This document shows positions 54,957 through 64,000 of a stretch of 64,000 bases of DNA, piece after piece. The notes under the pieces were generated by a model. That model worked only from the letters and a program-made list of their open reading frames with translations. It made no database searches and was not told where the DNA came from. The stretch lies in NCBI RefSeq assembly GCF_017814275.1, contig NZ_JAGIYQ010000001.1, forward strand, positions 219,515-283,514. Reading direction: 5' to 3'. The position numbers and the translations under genes are program-made. Positions within the stretch are counted from its first letter, which is position 1, and every line of letters starts with the position of its first letter. Source of the DNA: Gottfriedia endophytica (lineage in GTDB: Bacteria > Bacillota > Bacilli > Bacillales > Bacillaceae_G).

Positions 54957-56726
54957 TTATTCTTCTACAGTTGTTTTTAATGAAAGCTCGTCAAGCTGTG
55001 CTTCTGCAACCGGACTTGGTGCATTTGTTAACAAGCAGCTTGCACTTGCAGTTTTCGGGAATGCAATTGTGTCACGCAGATTTGTACGTCCTGCTAGTAA
55101 CATAACAATTCGGTCTAAACCTAATGCAATACCACCATGAGGAGGTGTTCCATATTCAAAAGCTTCCATTAAGAAGCCAAATTGTGCTTTTGCTTCTTCA
55201 TCTGAGAACCCAAGACATTTGAACATTTTTTCTTGAACATCACGCTCATAAATACGAACAGATCCGCCACCAAGCTCATAACCATTTAATACTAAGTCAT
55301 ATGCTTGTGCTTTTACTCTACCTGGGTCAGTATCCAATTTTGGAATATCTTCACGAACAGGTGATGTAAATGGATGATGTGCTGCAAAATAACGTCCTAA
55401 CTCTGCATCGTATTCAAATAGTGGCCAGTCAGTAACCCATAAGAAGTTGAATTTAGATTGGTCGATTAATCCTAAATCTTTACCAAGTTTTAAGCGAAGA
55501 GCTCCTAAGCTATCTGCTACAACAGATTTATCTGAAGCAACGAATAAAATTAAGTCCCCAACTTCACCTTCAACTGCTGTTGTTAATGTTGCTAATTCTT
55601 CTTCACTGAAGAACTTTGCAATTGGACCTTTAATGCCATCTTCTTCAAATTTTAACCATGCAAGACCTTTTGCACCATATCGACCAGCATATTCTTGTAA
55701 GCCGTCAATATCTTTACGAGAGTAGCTTCCTGCTTGCCCTTTTACATTTAAACATTTTACTTGTCCACCGTTCTCTACAGCAGAAGTAAAGACTTTAAAG
55801 TTAGATTCTTTCGCAAATGATGAAACATCAATTAATTCTAAGCCAAAACGAGTATCTGGTTTGTCTGATCCGTAACGACTCATTGATTCATCATAACTCA
55901 TTCGTGGAAGAGGCGTTGTTACGTCAATATCTTTTGTTTCTTTCATCATTTTCACGATCATACGCTCAGTCATTTCCATGATTTCTTCTTGAGATAAGAA
56001 GCTCGTTTCAATGTCTATTTGCGTAAATTCTGGTTGGCGGTCAGCTCGCAGGTCTTCATCACGGAAGCAACGTGCGATTTGGAAATAACGCTCAAACCCA
56101 CTCACCATTAATAACTGTTTAAAAATTTGTGGTGACTGTGGTAATGCATAAAATTCACCAGGGTGTACACGACTTGGTACTAAATAGTCACGTGCCCCTT
56201 CAGGCGTACTTTTTGTTAAAATTGGCGTTTCAACTTCAAGGAAGTCTTCTCCATCTAAAAAGTCACGAACCGATTTTGTTATTTTTGAACGTAGCTTGAA
56301 TGTGTCGTACATTACTGGGCGACGTAAGTCTAAATAACGATATTTTAAACGAAGTTCTTCAGCAACTTCTGTATTATTTTCAATTGCAAATGGAGGGTTT
56401 TTTGCTTTATTGATTAGCTCTAGCTTTTCAACTTGAATCTCAATCGCTCCAGTTGCTAAATTTTTATTAACTGTCCCTTCCCCGCGAGATACAACTGTTC
56501 CTACTACATGAAGGATGTATTCGTTACGAACTGTCTCAGCAATCGCTAATGCATCTTGTGATACTTCTGGGTTAAAAACTACTTGCACTAAACCAGAACG
56601 GTCACGTAAATCAATAAAAATAAGTCCACCTAAATCACGACGTTTTTGAACCCAACCTTTTAATGTAACACTTTCACCAATATGCTTTTCTCTTAATTCA
56701 CCACATAAATGCGTACGTTGCTCCAT
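54957..56726 (-). CDS. aspS: aspartyl-tRNA synthetase
   Basis: 589 residues. N-terminal OB anticodon-binding domain ([20 protein letters not shown]), class II core motifs ([38 protein letters not shown]), the bacterial GAD insertion, and the C-terminal [15 protein letters not shown]. Charges tRNA-Asp (or Asp/Asn if an amidotransferase is present). Follows hisS by 18 bp; both are under the T-box at 58.1 kb. Confidence 0.97.
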   Translation of the reverse strand: MEQRTHLCGELREKHIGESVTLKGWVQKRRDLGGLIFIDLRDRSGLVQVVFNPEVSQDALAIAETVRNEYILHVVGTVVSRGEGTVNKNLATGAIEIQVEKLELINKAKNPPFAIENNTEVAEELRLKYRYLDLRRPVMYDTFKLRSKITKSVRDFLDGEDFLEVETPILTKSTPEGARDYLVPSRVHPGEFYALPQSPQIFKQLLMVSGFERYFQIARCFRDEDLRADRQPEFTQIDIETSFLSQEEIMEMTERMIVKMMKETKDIDVTTPLPRMSYDESMSRYGSDKPDTRFGLELIDVSSFAKESNFKVFTSAVENGGQVKCLNVKGQAGSYSRKDIDGLQEYAGRYGAKGLAWLKFEEDGIKGPIAKFFSEEELATLTTAVEGEVGDLILFVASDKSVVADSLGALRLKLGKDLGLIDQSKFNFLWVTDWPLFEYDAELGRYFAAHHPFTSPVREDIPKLDTDPGRVKAQAYDLVLNGYELGGGSVRIYERDVQEKMFKCLGFSDEEAKAQFGFLMEAFEYGTPPHGGIALGLDRIVMLLAGRTNLRDTIAFPKTASASCLLTNAPSPVAEAQLDELSLKTTVEE

Positions 56727-56744
56727 CTTCAGTTCCCCCTAAGA

Positions 56745-58010
56745 TTATTTAGATGATAAATATTTTACGAAGATATCTATTGCGACTTCTTCTTGTTCCC
56801 CAGTTTCTTGATTTTTCAAGTTAATCACTTGACGTTGTAATTCTTCTTCTCCTAAAACCGCCACATATCTCGCGTTTAGACGATCAGCTGCTTTGAATTG
56901 AGCTTTTAATTTACGGTCTTGGTAATCTTTTTCACCTTTTAAACCAGTTTTACGTAATTGATATAACAGAGATGTTACTTCTACTTTTGCCTCTTCACCT
57001 AATGCAATGAAGAAACAATCAATTTCATTATCAATTGGAAGAGTGATATTTTGTGAATCTAATGCTAATATCAGACGCTCAATACTTAAAGCAAAACCGA
57101 TAGCTGGTGTATTTGGTCCACCAAGATCTTCAACTAGACCGTTATAACGACCACCACCGCTCAGCGTTGTGATTGAACCAAAGCCTTCTCCCTCTAACAT
57201 GATTTCAAATACTGTGTGATTATAATAATCTAATCCTCGAACTAGATTCGCATCAATCACAAACGGAATTTTCATTGCTGTTAAATACTTTTGTACATTT
57301 GCAAAGAAAATTTGAGATTCTTCGTTTAAGTATTCTAGGATAGAAGGTGCAGTTTTCATAGCTGGGTGATTATGATCTTTTTTACAATCTAAAATACGTA
57401 ACGGATTTGATTCTAAACGAGATTTACAATCACCACATAACTCATCTACTACTGGTGTAAAATGATTTACAAGAGCATCTCTATGAGCTTTACGGCTTTC
57501 TGAATCGCCTAAACTATTTAGAACAAGCTTTACATTTTTTAGTCCTAGACCTTTATATAAATCCATTGCAAGTGCAATTACTTCAGCATCTACAGCTGGA
57601 TCATTACTTCCTAAAGCTTCTACGCCAAATTGTACGAATTGACGATATCGACCTGCTTGTGGACGCTCGTACCTGAACATCGGACCTGAATAGTATAATT
57701 TTGTTGGTTGATTGCTATCACCATACATTTTGTTTTCTACGTAAGAACGTGCGATTGAAGCCGTTCCCTCAGGACGAAGTGTTAAATTACGATCTCCTCT
57801 ATCAGTAAAGCTATACATTTCCTTTTGAACGATATCAGTTGTATCTCCTACTCCACGAAGAAATAACTCTGTATGTTCAAAAATTGGTGTACGAATTTCT
57901 TTATAATTGTATCGTTGACATAAGTCTCTTGCTGTTTTCTCAATAAATTGCCATTTTTCAACTGTACCAGGTAAGATGTCTTGCGTACCTCTTGGAATGT
58001 TTATAGCCAT
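56745..58010 (-). CDS. hisS: histidyl-tRNA synthetase
   Basis: 421 residues. Class II core: [55 protein letters not shown], the His-binding [16 protein letters not shown], and [14 protein letters not shown]-terminal anticodon domain. ATG with AGGAGG. First gene of hisS-aspS, yet its leader seems to read an Asp codon. Confidence 0.97.
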   Translation of the reverse strand: MAINIPRGTQDILPGTVEKWQFIEKTARDLCQRYNYKEIRTPIFEHTELFLRGVGDTTDIVQKEMYSFTDRGDRNLTLRPEGTASIARSYVENKMYGDSNQPTKLYYSGPMFRYERPQAGRYRQFVQFGVEALGSNDPAVDAEVIALAMDLYKGLGLKNVKLVLNSLGDSESRKAHRDALVNHFTPVVDELCGDCKSRLESNPLRILDCKKDHNHPAMKTAPSILEYLNEESQIFFANVQKYLTAMKIPFVIDANLVRGLDYYNHTVFEIMLEGEGFGSITTLSGGGRYNGLVEDLGGPNTPAIGFALSIERLILALDSQNITLPIDNEIDCFFIALGEEAKVEVTSLLYQLRKTGLKGEKDYQDRKLKAQFKAADRLNARYVAVLGEEELQRQVINLKNQETGEQEEVAIDIFVKYLSSK

Positions 58011-58052
58011 TAATAACTCCTCCTAAAAACTAAAAAAATAGAAACAAAAAAA

Positions 58053-58300
58053 CCCTCATACCTACTGAAATAACAGTAGGGACGAGAGTTATAAGCCCGT
58101 GGTGCCACCCTAATTGAAGAAATAAAGATTTCTTCCACTTTCATCGTTAACGCCGATTACGCTTATCCTTACTAACAAATGTTTTCAGAATAAAATCTCA
58201 GGAGTGTCTTTCAATTAATTTTCTTGTAGAAATGCTCTCAGCCACGGCATTTCCTCTCTATACAAGTGTACTTAATTTACTTTTCTCCATCACAGATTAT
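58053..58300 (-). promoter_or_regulatory. T-box riboswitch of hisS-aspS (Asp, GAC specifier)
   Basis: Minus strand T-box AGGGTGGCACCACGG (~58097-58111), antiterminator partner CGTCCCTACTG and terminator CCTACTGTTATTTCAGTAGG (arms within 58061-58081) before T7. The specifier-side GAAAGACACTCC aligns exactly with the aro leaders' GAATTTCACTCC, giving GAC (58206-58208), an Asp codon. The T-box discriminator NGGNACCA with C (TGGC) fits tRNA-Asp's discriminator base G. Confidence 0.85.
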
Positions 58301-58371
58301 TTTCGGTATGTAATGTTATATCATATCTTACGTATCTATATTCAAATTGTCAATAATTAAAAATAAAAAAT

Positions 58372-58545
58372 TTATGAACGCTCTAATTGTTTTTTTAATT
58401 CTCTTACTTCTCTCATTGATAAACCAAATTCGCTCGCTAATTCTATTGAGGTATTTTCTTGTTCTCTTGCTTGAAATTCATGAAAATCCATATTAAGTAC
58501 TCCTTTTCTTGAAGCACCTAAACTATTTCGATGGTTTATTCTCAT
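58372..58545 (-). CDS. yrzK: YrzK-like small protein
   Basis: 57 residues from an ATG with AAAGGGGG seven bases upstream: MRINHRNSLGASRKGVLNMD, then HEFQAREQENTSIELASEFG and LSMREVRELKKQLERS, a compact helix-turn-helix-like sequence (ELASEFGLSMREVRELKKQL). A second ATG at residue 19 has its own AAAAGGAG, so a 39-residue form is possible. Position upstream of hisS matches B. subtilis yrzK. Function unknown; may bind DNA. Confidence 0.65.
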   Translation of the reverse strand: MRINHRNSLGASRKGVLNMDFHEFQAREQENTSIELASEFGLSMREVRELKKQLERS

Positions 58546-58739
58546 GTTGAAGCCCCCTTTATAATCTACTATCTAGCATTTCCACCAAATATAGATTTTA
58601 AAAGGGGATTTTAATATTTTTTATCCCATGTTAACGTACAAATCCTTAGATTAAAATATCACATGTCATTTCATTCTTAAATTGGAAACGTGAGTTATTT
58701 AGCTCAATTAGAAAACATATTATATAAAAAAGAAGGACT

Positions 58740-58950
58740 GCTTACGTATACTTTGTTGCTATTTTAGATTGCGTTAGTTGAATACAACTCCAGGACGCTC
58801 CCTTTCCGTGGGGCGGGAGCTGAGCCTCCTCGTCGCATACGCTCCTGCGGGGTCTCAGCCTTCCCGCTATTCCCACAGGAGTCTCGCACCTTCCGTTGTA
58901 ATCAACTTCTGTCTTTAAAATTAAAAATCTCAAAAACAGAAAAGAGCCAA
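58740..58950 (+). repeat. TIR element copy D (complete core)
   Basis: CTTACGTATACTTTGTTGC, ACTCCAGGACGCTCCCTTTCC, GGGGCGGGAGCTGAGCCTCC, CTCCTGCGGGGTCTCAGCC, CCCACAGGAGTCTCGCACC, AATCAACTTCTG, ending AAAAGAGCC. Occupies the 450-bp gap between yrzK and the next gene. Confidence 0.8.
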
Positions 58951-58998
58951 AAAGAAAAACAAAACAACATTGAGGTGATGTAAAAAAGGGGGCTATCT

Positions 58999-59259
58999 AT
59001 GCATAGTAATCTTTTACATGAATTTGTCTTTTGGTTTTTACTTATTCTTACATTATTGCTATTTTATTTAGGAGTTAAGAGGAAAAAGCCTGTTTTAATC
59101 TTATTAAGTGGTTTTGCTTCTATCCCATTTACTTACTATCTTTATATAAAAAATAACACTTTGAAACTAATCTGCATTGTACCGATCCTTCTCTTTATCT
59201 ATTCTTTTATCTTATATAAACAGAAAAAACACTATAAAGATGATTTCGATATATCCTAA
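58999..59259 (+). CDS. small three-helix membrane protein
   Basis: 86 residues, ATG with AAAGGGGG. Helices at about 9-27, 32-47 and 54-71 with short basic loops (VKRKKP) and a charged C-terminal tail (KQKKHYKDDFDIS). Lone plus-strand gene in a minus-strand neighbourhood; convergent with the next small membrane gene. No family recognised. Confidence 0.55.
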   Translation: MHSNLLHEFVFWFLLILTLLLFYLGVKRKKPVLILLSGFASIPFTYYLYIKNNTLKLICIVPILLFIYSFILYKQKKHYKDDFDIS

Positions 59260-59272
59260 AAAAATCGTTCAG

Positions 59273-59452
59273 TTACCAAAGGGTTTCATTAATTGACATG
59301 AGCTTTAATCCTATGATTGTTTCTACAACATAGTATTTTATTCCTAATAATATGATTAGCATTAAAACAATAAATAACACGAATTTTAATGTTTTTTTTA
59401 CAAGTGAAAAAAGTAAGATGGCAATTAACAGTAGAAAGAAGATTTGTATCAT
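59273..59452 (-). CDS. small hydrophobic membrane protein
   Basis: 59 residues from the ATG at 59452 (GAGGTGGGG upstream). Two helices: IQIFFLLLIAILLFSLV and FVLFIVLMLIILLGIKYY. No recognised family. It stands where B. subtilis has the amidase gene yrvJ. Confidence 0.5.
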   Translation of the reverse strand: MIQIFFLLLIAILLFSLVKKTLKFVLFIVLMLIILLGIKYYVVETIIGLKLMSINETLW

Positions 59453-59526
59453 ACAGCACCCCACCTCGATTCTTTTAGAATAGTTTATTCTACTCTACTG
59501 TTTCTGTTTCCAAAATTAATCCACAA

Positions 59527-59565
59527 AAAAGAACACCCTTCTCGTTACGAGAAAAAGTGTTCTAT
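59527..59565 (-). terminator. terminator of relA-dtd
   Basis: GAACACTTTTTCTC / GAGAAGGGTGTTC stem, five-base loop and T6 on the minus strand, right after dtd. Confidence 0.8.
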
Positions 59566-59570
59566 TCTTC

Positions 59571-60008
59571 TTAGCTTTCAATTAATAAGGTTACTGGTCC
59601 CCAGTTTGTAAAGGTTACATCCATGTCTGCTCCAAAAATTCCAGTCTGAACTTCAAAACCCATTTCTCGAAGCATTGCATTGAATTGTTCATATAATTCA
59701 TTCGCAATATCTGGTTTTGCTGCTTCACTAAAGCTTGGGCGTCTACCTTTTTTGACATCACCATATAATGTGAATTGTGAAACGGACAGAATCTTTCCAT
59801 CAATATCTTTTAATGATAGATTCATCTTGCCTTGTTCATCTTCAAATATTCGAAGATTTGCTGCCTTTTCAGCGCAATATTTTACATCTTCTATTGTGTC
59901 ATTATGGGTAATACCTACTAGAAGAAGCAATCCTTTTGGAATTTGCCCGACAACATTATCATCTACTACTACTTTTGCTTCTTTCGTACGTTGTAAAAGT
60001 ACACGCAT
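59571..60008 (-). CDS. dtd: D-aminoacyl-tRNA deacylase
   Basis: 145 residues. [31 protein letters not shown], the active-site [10 protein letters not shown] and the cross-subunit GxP loop [11 protein letters not shown]. Frees tRNA from D-amino acids and glycine mischarged on tRNA-Ala. Starts 9 bp after relA; ATG with GGAGGTC. Confidence 0.95.
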   Translation of the reverse strand: MRVLLQRTKEAKVVVDDNVVGQIPKGLLLLVGITHNDTIEDVKYCAEKAANLRIFEDEQGKMNLSLKDIDGKILSVSQFTLYGDVKKGRRPSFSEAAKPDIANELYEQFNAMLREMGFEVQTGIFGADMDVTFTNWGPVTLLIES

Positions 60009-60017
60009 AGGGACCTC

Positions 60018-62213
60018 CTAGTGAAAAATACGTCTAACCGAATAGATGTCTGGAATTTGTTTTACTTTATCTACTACTTTTTGTAAATGATTAATATTTC
60101 GTATACTTAGGCTCATTGTAATGGTTGCCATTTTGTTTCGATCATTACGACCTGTTACAGCAGAAATATTTGTTTTCGTTTCATTAACAACTGATAAAAC
60201 TTCATTCAATAAGCCTCTGCGGTCAAAACCGAAAATTTCAATATCAACATTATATTCCCGTTCAAATGTTGGACTTTCTGCCCATTCAACTTCTACAAAT
60301 CGATTTTCATCACTATCAGTCAGCATGTTTCCACAATCGCGGCGATGGACAGATACGCCTCTACCTTTTGTAATGTATCCAACTATATCATCACCTGGAA
60401 CAGGACTACAGCATTTTGATAATCGAATAAGAAGATTATCTACACCTTTTACTCGAATACCCGCATCTTTTCTTCGAGTAGGTGATTTTTTAAAGTCTGA
60501 TGAAAGTTCCTTTAATCGCTCAGTTAGTTCCACCTCTGGTTTTTTACGGAACTTATCTGTTAAACGATGAGCAACTTGAGCTGCTGTAATTCCGTTATAT
60601 CCAACAGCAGCAAACATGTCTTCAGCATTAGAGAAGTTGTACTTTTCAGCTACACGTTTTAAATTATCACTCGTACAAACTTCCTTTACATCACATTCCA
60701 ATCCTCTTATCTCTTTTTCAACTAGCTCTTTTCCTTTTTCAACATTTTCTTCGCGTCTTTGCTTTTTAAAATATTGACGGATTTTATTTTTCGCATGAGA
60801 AGATTGAGCTAATTTCAACCAATCTTGACTTGGACCATATGAATGTTTTGATGTCATAATTTCAACGATGTCACCTGTTTTTAATGTGTAATCAAGTGGC
60901 ACCATTTTCCCATTAACTTTTGCACCAATTGTTTTATTACCGATTTCCGAATGAATTCGGTAGGCAAAATCGATCGGTACGGAACCTAATGGAAGTTCAT
61001 ATACATCTCCTTTTGGTGTAAACACGAATACCATATCAGAGAATAAATCCATTTTAACTGATTCCATGAATTCTTCAGCATTGGACGAATTATCTTGCCA
61101 TTCAATAATTTCTCTAAACCAACTTAAACGATTTTCAAGTGATTTTTGATTTGAAGTTACTGATTTATCTTCTTTGTAAGCCCAGTGAGCTGCAACTCCA
61201 TATTCTGCAATTTGATGCATTTCTTTTGTTCGAATTTGGACTTCTAATGGATCACCTTTTGGTCCAATAACGGTTGTATGAAGAGATTGATATAAATTAG
61301 CTTTTGGCATTGCTATATAATCTTTAAAACGGCCCGGCATCGGTTTCCAGCAAGTATGGATTACACCAAGCACTGCATAACAATCTTTTATACTATTTAC
61401 AATTACACGAATTGCAAGCAAATCGTAAATTTCATTAAATTGTTTATTTTGCTTAGACATTTTATGATAAATGCTATAAATATGCTTTGGACGACCCGAA
61501 ATTTCTGGTTCAATATCAACTTCATTCAAGTGATTCTTAATTTCCGATATAACTTCTTCTAAATATTGCTCACGTTCGGCACGTTTTCTTTTCATTAAAT
61601 TAACAATGCGGTAATACTGTTGAGGATTTAAATAGCGTAAAGCTGTATCTTCTAACTCCCATTTCACTTTACTAATCCCTAATCTGTGAGCAAGTGGAGC
61701 GAAAATTTCTAATGTTTCGTTTGCGATACGAATTCTTTTTTCTTGAGGTAAATGTTTTAACGTTCTCATGTTGTGTAGGCGGTCGGCTAGTTTAATTAAA
61801 ATAACACGCAAATCTTGCGCCATTGCAATGAACATTTTCCGATGATTTTCTGCTTGCTGCTCTTCTTTTGATTTATATTTAATTTTTCCTAGTTTGGTCA
61901 CACCATCAACTAACATAGAAACTTCTTTTCCAAACTGTTGTTCTAAATCTTCTTTTGTTACATCTGTATCTTCTACAACATCATGAAGAAAACCAGCACT
62001 TATTGTAGTTGCATCTAATTCTAGACTAACTAAAATTCCAGCCACTTGAACTGGATGGATAATATATGGTTCTCCTGATTTACGGAATTGGTCAATATGT
62101 GCATCTCTTGCATATTCATATGCACGTTTAATAAACGCCACATCTTCTTGTTTTAAATAGTGTGACGCTTGTTCAAAAACTTGTTCAGCTGTTAACACCT
62201 GCTCATTCGCCAT
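60018..62213 (-). CDS. relA: (p)ppGpp synthetase/hydrolase RelA
   Basis: 731 residues. Order: HD hydrolase (FLHDVVEDTDVTKEDLE; LADRLHNMRTLKHLP), synthetase (IYDLLAIRVIVNSIKDCYAV, GRFKDYIAMPKANLYQSLHT), TGS (VFVFTPKGDVYELPLGSVPI), zinc-finger-like region (RLSKCCSPVPGDDIVGYITK, HRRDC), ACT at the C-terminus. The long bifunctional Rel of Gram-positives that drives the stringent response. Operon with dtd. Confidence 0.97.
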   Translation of the reverse strand: MANEQVLTAEQVFEQASHYLKQEDVAFIKRAYEYARDAHIDQFRKSGEPYIIHPVQVAGILVSLELDATTISAGFLHDVVEDTDVTKEDLEQQFGKEVSMLVDGVTKLGKIKYKSKEEQQAENHRKMFIAMAQDLRVILIKLADRLHNMRTLKHLPQEKRIRIANETLEIFAPLAHRLGISKVKWELEDTALRYLNPQQYYRIVNLMKRKRAEREQYLEEVISEIKNHLNEVDIEPEISGRPKHIYSIYHKMSKQNKQFNEIYDLLAIRVIVNSIKDCYAVLGVIHTCWKPMPGRFKDYIAMPKANLYQSLHTTVIGPKGDPLEVQIRTKEMHQIAEYGVAAHWAYKEDKSVTSNQKSLENRLSWFREIIEWQDNSSNAEEFMESVKMDLFSDMVFVFTPKGDVYELPLGSVPIDFAYRIHSEIGNKTIGAKVNGKMVPLDYTLKTGDIVEIMTSKHSYGPSQDWLKLAQSSHAKNKIRQYFKKQRREENVEKGKELVEKEIRGLECDVKEVCTSDNLKRVAEKYNFSNAEDMFAAVGYNGITAAQVAHRLTDKFRKKPEVELTERLKELSSDFKKSPTRRKDAGIRVKGVDNLLIRLSKCCSPVPGDDIVGYITKGRGVSVHRRDCGNMLTDSDENRFVEVEWAESPTFEREYNVDIEIFGFDRRGLLNEVLSVVNETKTNISAVTGRNDRNKMATITMSLSIRNINHLQKVVDKVKQIPDIYSVRRIFH

Positions 62214-62430
62214 AAACTCACCTTACATCTAGTAATTTCTTTTATTATCTTTAATAATTCTACATTTGTAAAGCATCATTCATCTTATTTCAACTTTTTT
62301 TGCACGATCGGATCAAATGAGGAAACTATGTTTTACTAGATGTGAGCTTTGGTCATTAGCAACTGAAGCAAAACATAAATTCCATTATTTTATAAATTAA
62401 CCCACACTATTCCATATATATTTCTTAAGA

Positions 62431-62456
62431 AAAAAAGAGCACTCCATAGAGTGCTC
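62431..62456 (-). terminator. terminator of apt
   Basis: GAGCACTC-TATG-GAGTGCTC stem and T7 on the minus strand, 23 bp after apt. Confidence 0.85.
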
Positions 62457-62478
62457 ATAGAGATCGTATCCCTTATTA

Positions 62479-62991
62479 TTAATATGTCATTAAAGTGAAT
62501 ACATCATAACCATCTAATTTTTTACGACCATCTAAATAAGATAGTTCAATTAGGAATGCGATTCCTACAACGATTCCACCTAATTCTTCAACAAGTTTAA
62601 TTGTTGCTTCAATCGTTCCACCAGTTGCTAATAAGTCATCTGTAATTAAAACTCTTTGACCTGGTTTAATCGCATCTTTATGCATTGTAAGTGTATTCTT
62701 ACCATATTCTAAATCATAATCATATGAAATTACTTCGCGTGGTAATTTACCTGGTTTACGAACTGGAGCAAATCCAACTTCTAATGCGTAAGAGATTGGA
62801 CATCCTACAATAAATCCGCGAGCTTCAGGACCAACGACTAAATCGATGTCTTTTTCTTTCGCATATTTTACGATTTCATCTGTAGCAGCTTTATACGCTT
62901 TTCCATCAATCATTAATGATGAAATATCTTTAAATTGAACCCCTTCTTTTGGCCAATTTGGGACAATTGTAATATAATCTTTAAAATTCAT
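62479..62991 (-). CDS. apt: adenine phosphoribosyltransferase
   Basis: 170 residues. [34 protein letters not shown] and the PRPP loop [17 protein letters not shown]. Converts adenine and PRPP to AMP, consistent with salvage of adenine from the mtnN reaction. 19 bp downstream of recJ, ending at its own terminator. Confidence 0.97.
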   Translation of the reverse strand: MNFKDYITIVPNWPKEGVQFKDISSLMIDGKAYKAATDEIVKYAKEKDIDLVVGPEARGFIVGCPISYALEVGFAPVRKPGKLPREVISYDYDLEYGKNTLTMHKDAIKPGQRVLITDDLLATGGTIEATIKLVEELGGIVVGIAFLIELSYLDGRKKLDGYDVFTLMTY

Positions 62992-63010
62992 TAACTAACT
63001 TCCTCCTGAT

Positions 63011-64000
63011 TTATATATGAGAAATTTGAAGTTTTAAGAAAAACGACTTTAATTCATCACATGTTGAGTATAAAAATATTCGTTCTAATTCGATATTTAA
63101 AAGTTTTTGTTCATATGTTCTTGATTGAGTTAAATCTTTTTTATCACTTTGTGGCAATAAACGAATTTTCCCATCTTCTATTGTAACAAATTCTAAATCA
63201 AAAAACACCTGTGTCATAAAATCTAGCTGACTTTTTTTCCAAACCATTTTTTTACAAAGAGCTTCTTCATATTTCTTTATGTCGAAAGGATTCGTATTTG
63301 CAAGGATTCCATAGTATTTTTTAAAGTTTTCTCTACTTGGAATAGGAGTAAATAAATGTGAATCTTCTTGCTCAAAGATAAGATAAATCCGTTTAGGAAA
63401 ACTGTCTTGAAATAGACTTTTCATTTCATCTTCATTATTTGGAAGACTTAAGAGTACTAAATAAGCATTTGATAGATCGATTCCATTTTGAACTTGGTCA
63501 TAAGAAATAAAATGAGCTAAAGGATATTTTCTAGACAATTGTTCAGTCTTATATTCATTATGAGAAACAAATATTAACTGATCTTCCTCTACAGAAAAAT
63601 TTATTTTACTAACATCTTGTCCTCTATAATCAAATAATTGCCAGTCATCAACTTTTATATCCTGTAACATCATTTGTGGCTTTCGTAATCCATTCCACTC
63701 ATTAATGGATAACATTCCTAATACTGATACTTTTGCTGTCGGTGAAATCTCACTAACTACTTGTCCAAAACTAAAACCAACAACATCTAACATTGCTTCA
63801 TTATCTTTCAATTGGCATTTCAAGTGATTTCCATCACTACCAATTTGGCGTAAACCAGCAATGTTTACATCTTTAATTTCAATAAAAGGTTTCGGATTAT
63901 GCATTCCAAATGGTGCTAATAAATTTATTTCATTTATAAGTGAAATAGTGACGTCTTCAACAGTACACTTAATGTCTACTTCTTTCAGTGGTGTAAAATC
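63011..64000 (-). CDS. recJ: single-stranded-DNA exonuclease RecJ, C-terminal part (5' end outside window)
   Basis: The frame is open to the right edge; the first visible residues read DFTPLKEVDIKCTVEDV, then NLLAPFGMHNPKP, the RecJ motif preceding its OB fold. The OB domain (RQIGSDGNHLKCQLKDNEAM) and a C-terminal RecJ-type extension of ~200 residues follow. DHH/DHHA1 catalytic domains would lie outside the window. 5'-3' ssDNA exonuclease in repair. Position before apt matches Bacillus. Confidence 0.9.
   Translation of the reverse strand, partial: DFTPLKEVDIKCTVEDVTISLINEINLLAPFGMHNPKPFIEIKDVNIAGLRQIGSDGNHLKCQLKDNEAMLDVVGFSFGQVVSEISPTAKVSVLGMLSINEWNGLRKPQMMLQDIKVDDWQLFDYRGQDVSKINFSVEEDQLIFVSHNEYKTEQLSRKYPLAHFISYDQVQNGIDLSNAYLVLLSLPNNEDEMKSLFQDSFPKRIYLIFEQEDSHLFTPIPSRENFKKYYGILANTNPFDIKKYEEALCKKMVWKKSQLDFMTQVFFDLEFVTIEDGKIRLLPQSDKKDLTQSRTYEQKLLNIELERIFLYSTCDELKSFFLKLQISHI

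Overview
The window is AT-rich chromosomal DNA from a spore-forming Firmicute of the family Bacillaceae. Three things support this: the sporulation sigma factor SigK, CotF-like spore coat and RsfA-like genes, and a long run of genes in the order of the Bacillus subtilis yrhC-mtnN-yrrS-pbpI-greA-udk-yrrO/N/M-mltG-yrzB-ruvX-ireB-alaS-yrrI-yrzQ/R-recD2-yrrB-mnmA-yrvO-cymR-rarA-tcdA-aspS-hisS-yrzK-dtd-relA-apt-recJ segment. Almost all of this backbone lies on the minus strand. I cannot name the species.

Layout. 0-2.9 kb: small membrane and proline-rich proteins, a 32-residue TatA-like peptide, an S51 peptidase-like protein and an M29 aminopeptidase. 3-7.6 kb: a shikimate/chorismate operon (aroG-aroC-aroA) driven by a near-consensus sigma-A promoter through two tandem T-box leaders that both appear to read Phe (UUC), with a third, decayed T-box between aroG and aroC. 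7.7-8.5 kb: an uninterrupted sigK. 8.7-17 kb: accessory genes (EVE-domain/MarR pair, DUF2935, P450, Nudix, a TetR-controlled ABC exporter, an ArsR/SRPBCC pair) inserted between yrhC and mtnN. 17-36.4 kb: conserved housekeeping genes for methionine salvage, cell wall, transcript cleavage, tRNA wobble hydroxylation, alanyl-tRNA synthesis and DNA repair.

36.4-47.4 kb is an accessory island between yrrB and mnmA. It holds a truncated dehalogenase pseudogene, a SemiSWEET protein, a GH3 glycosidase / GPH symporter / tyrosine-phosphatase operon with a TetR regulator and two matching operator-like palindromes, two spore-coat-type proteins, and a divergent MFS transporter / glycosyltransferase pair. 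47.4-64 kb returns to backbone: sulfur trafficking and tRNA thiolation (mnmA, cysteine desulfurase, cymR), rarA, tcdA, aspS-hisS under an Asp-type T-box, dtd-relA, apt and the 3' part of recJ.

The less expected content is non-coding. (1) Three copies of a ~155-bp structured repeat, each directly 3' of a stop codon and in the orientation of that gene. (2) A family of ~190-bp GC-rich elements with imperfect terminal inverted repeats, including core-less derivatives. (3) Two decayed arrays of ~21-bp units around CGGCCATTTT. (4) AAAAGCGGAAG-type elements. Regulation is unusually legible: four intact T-boxes plus one remnant, and several promoter/operator sets that can be read directly.
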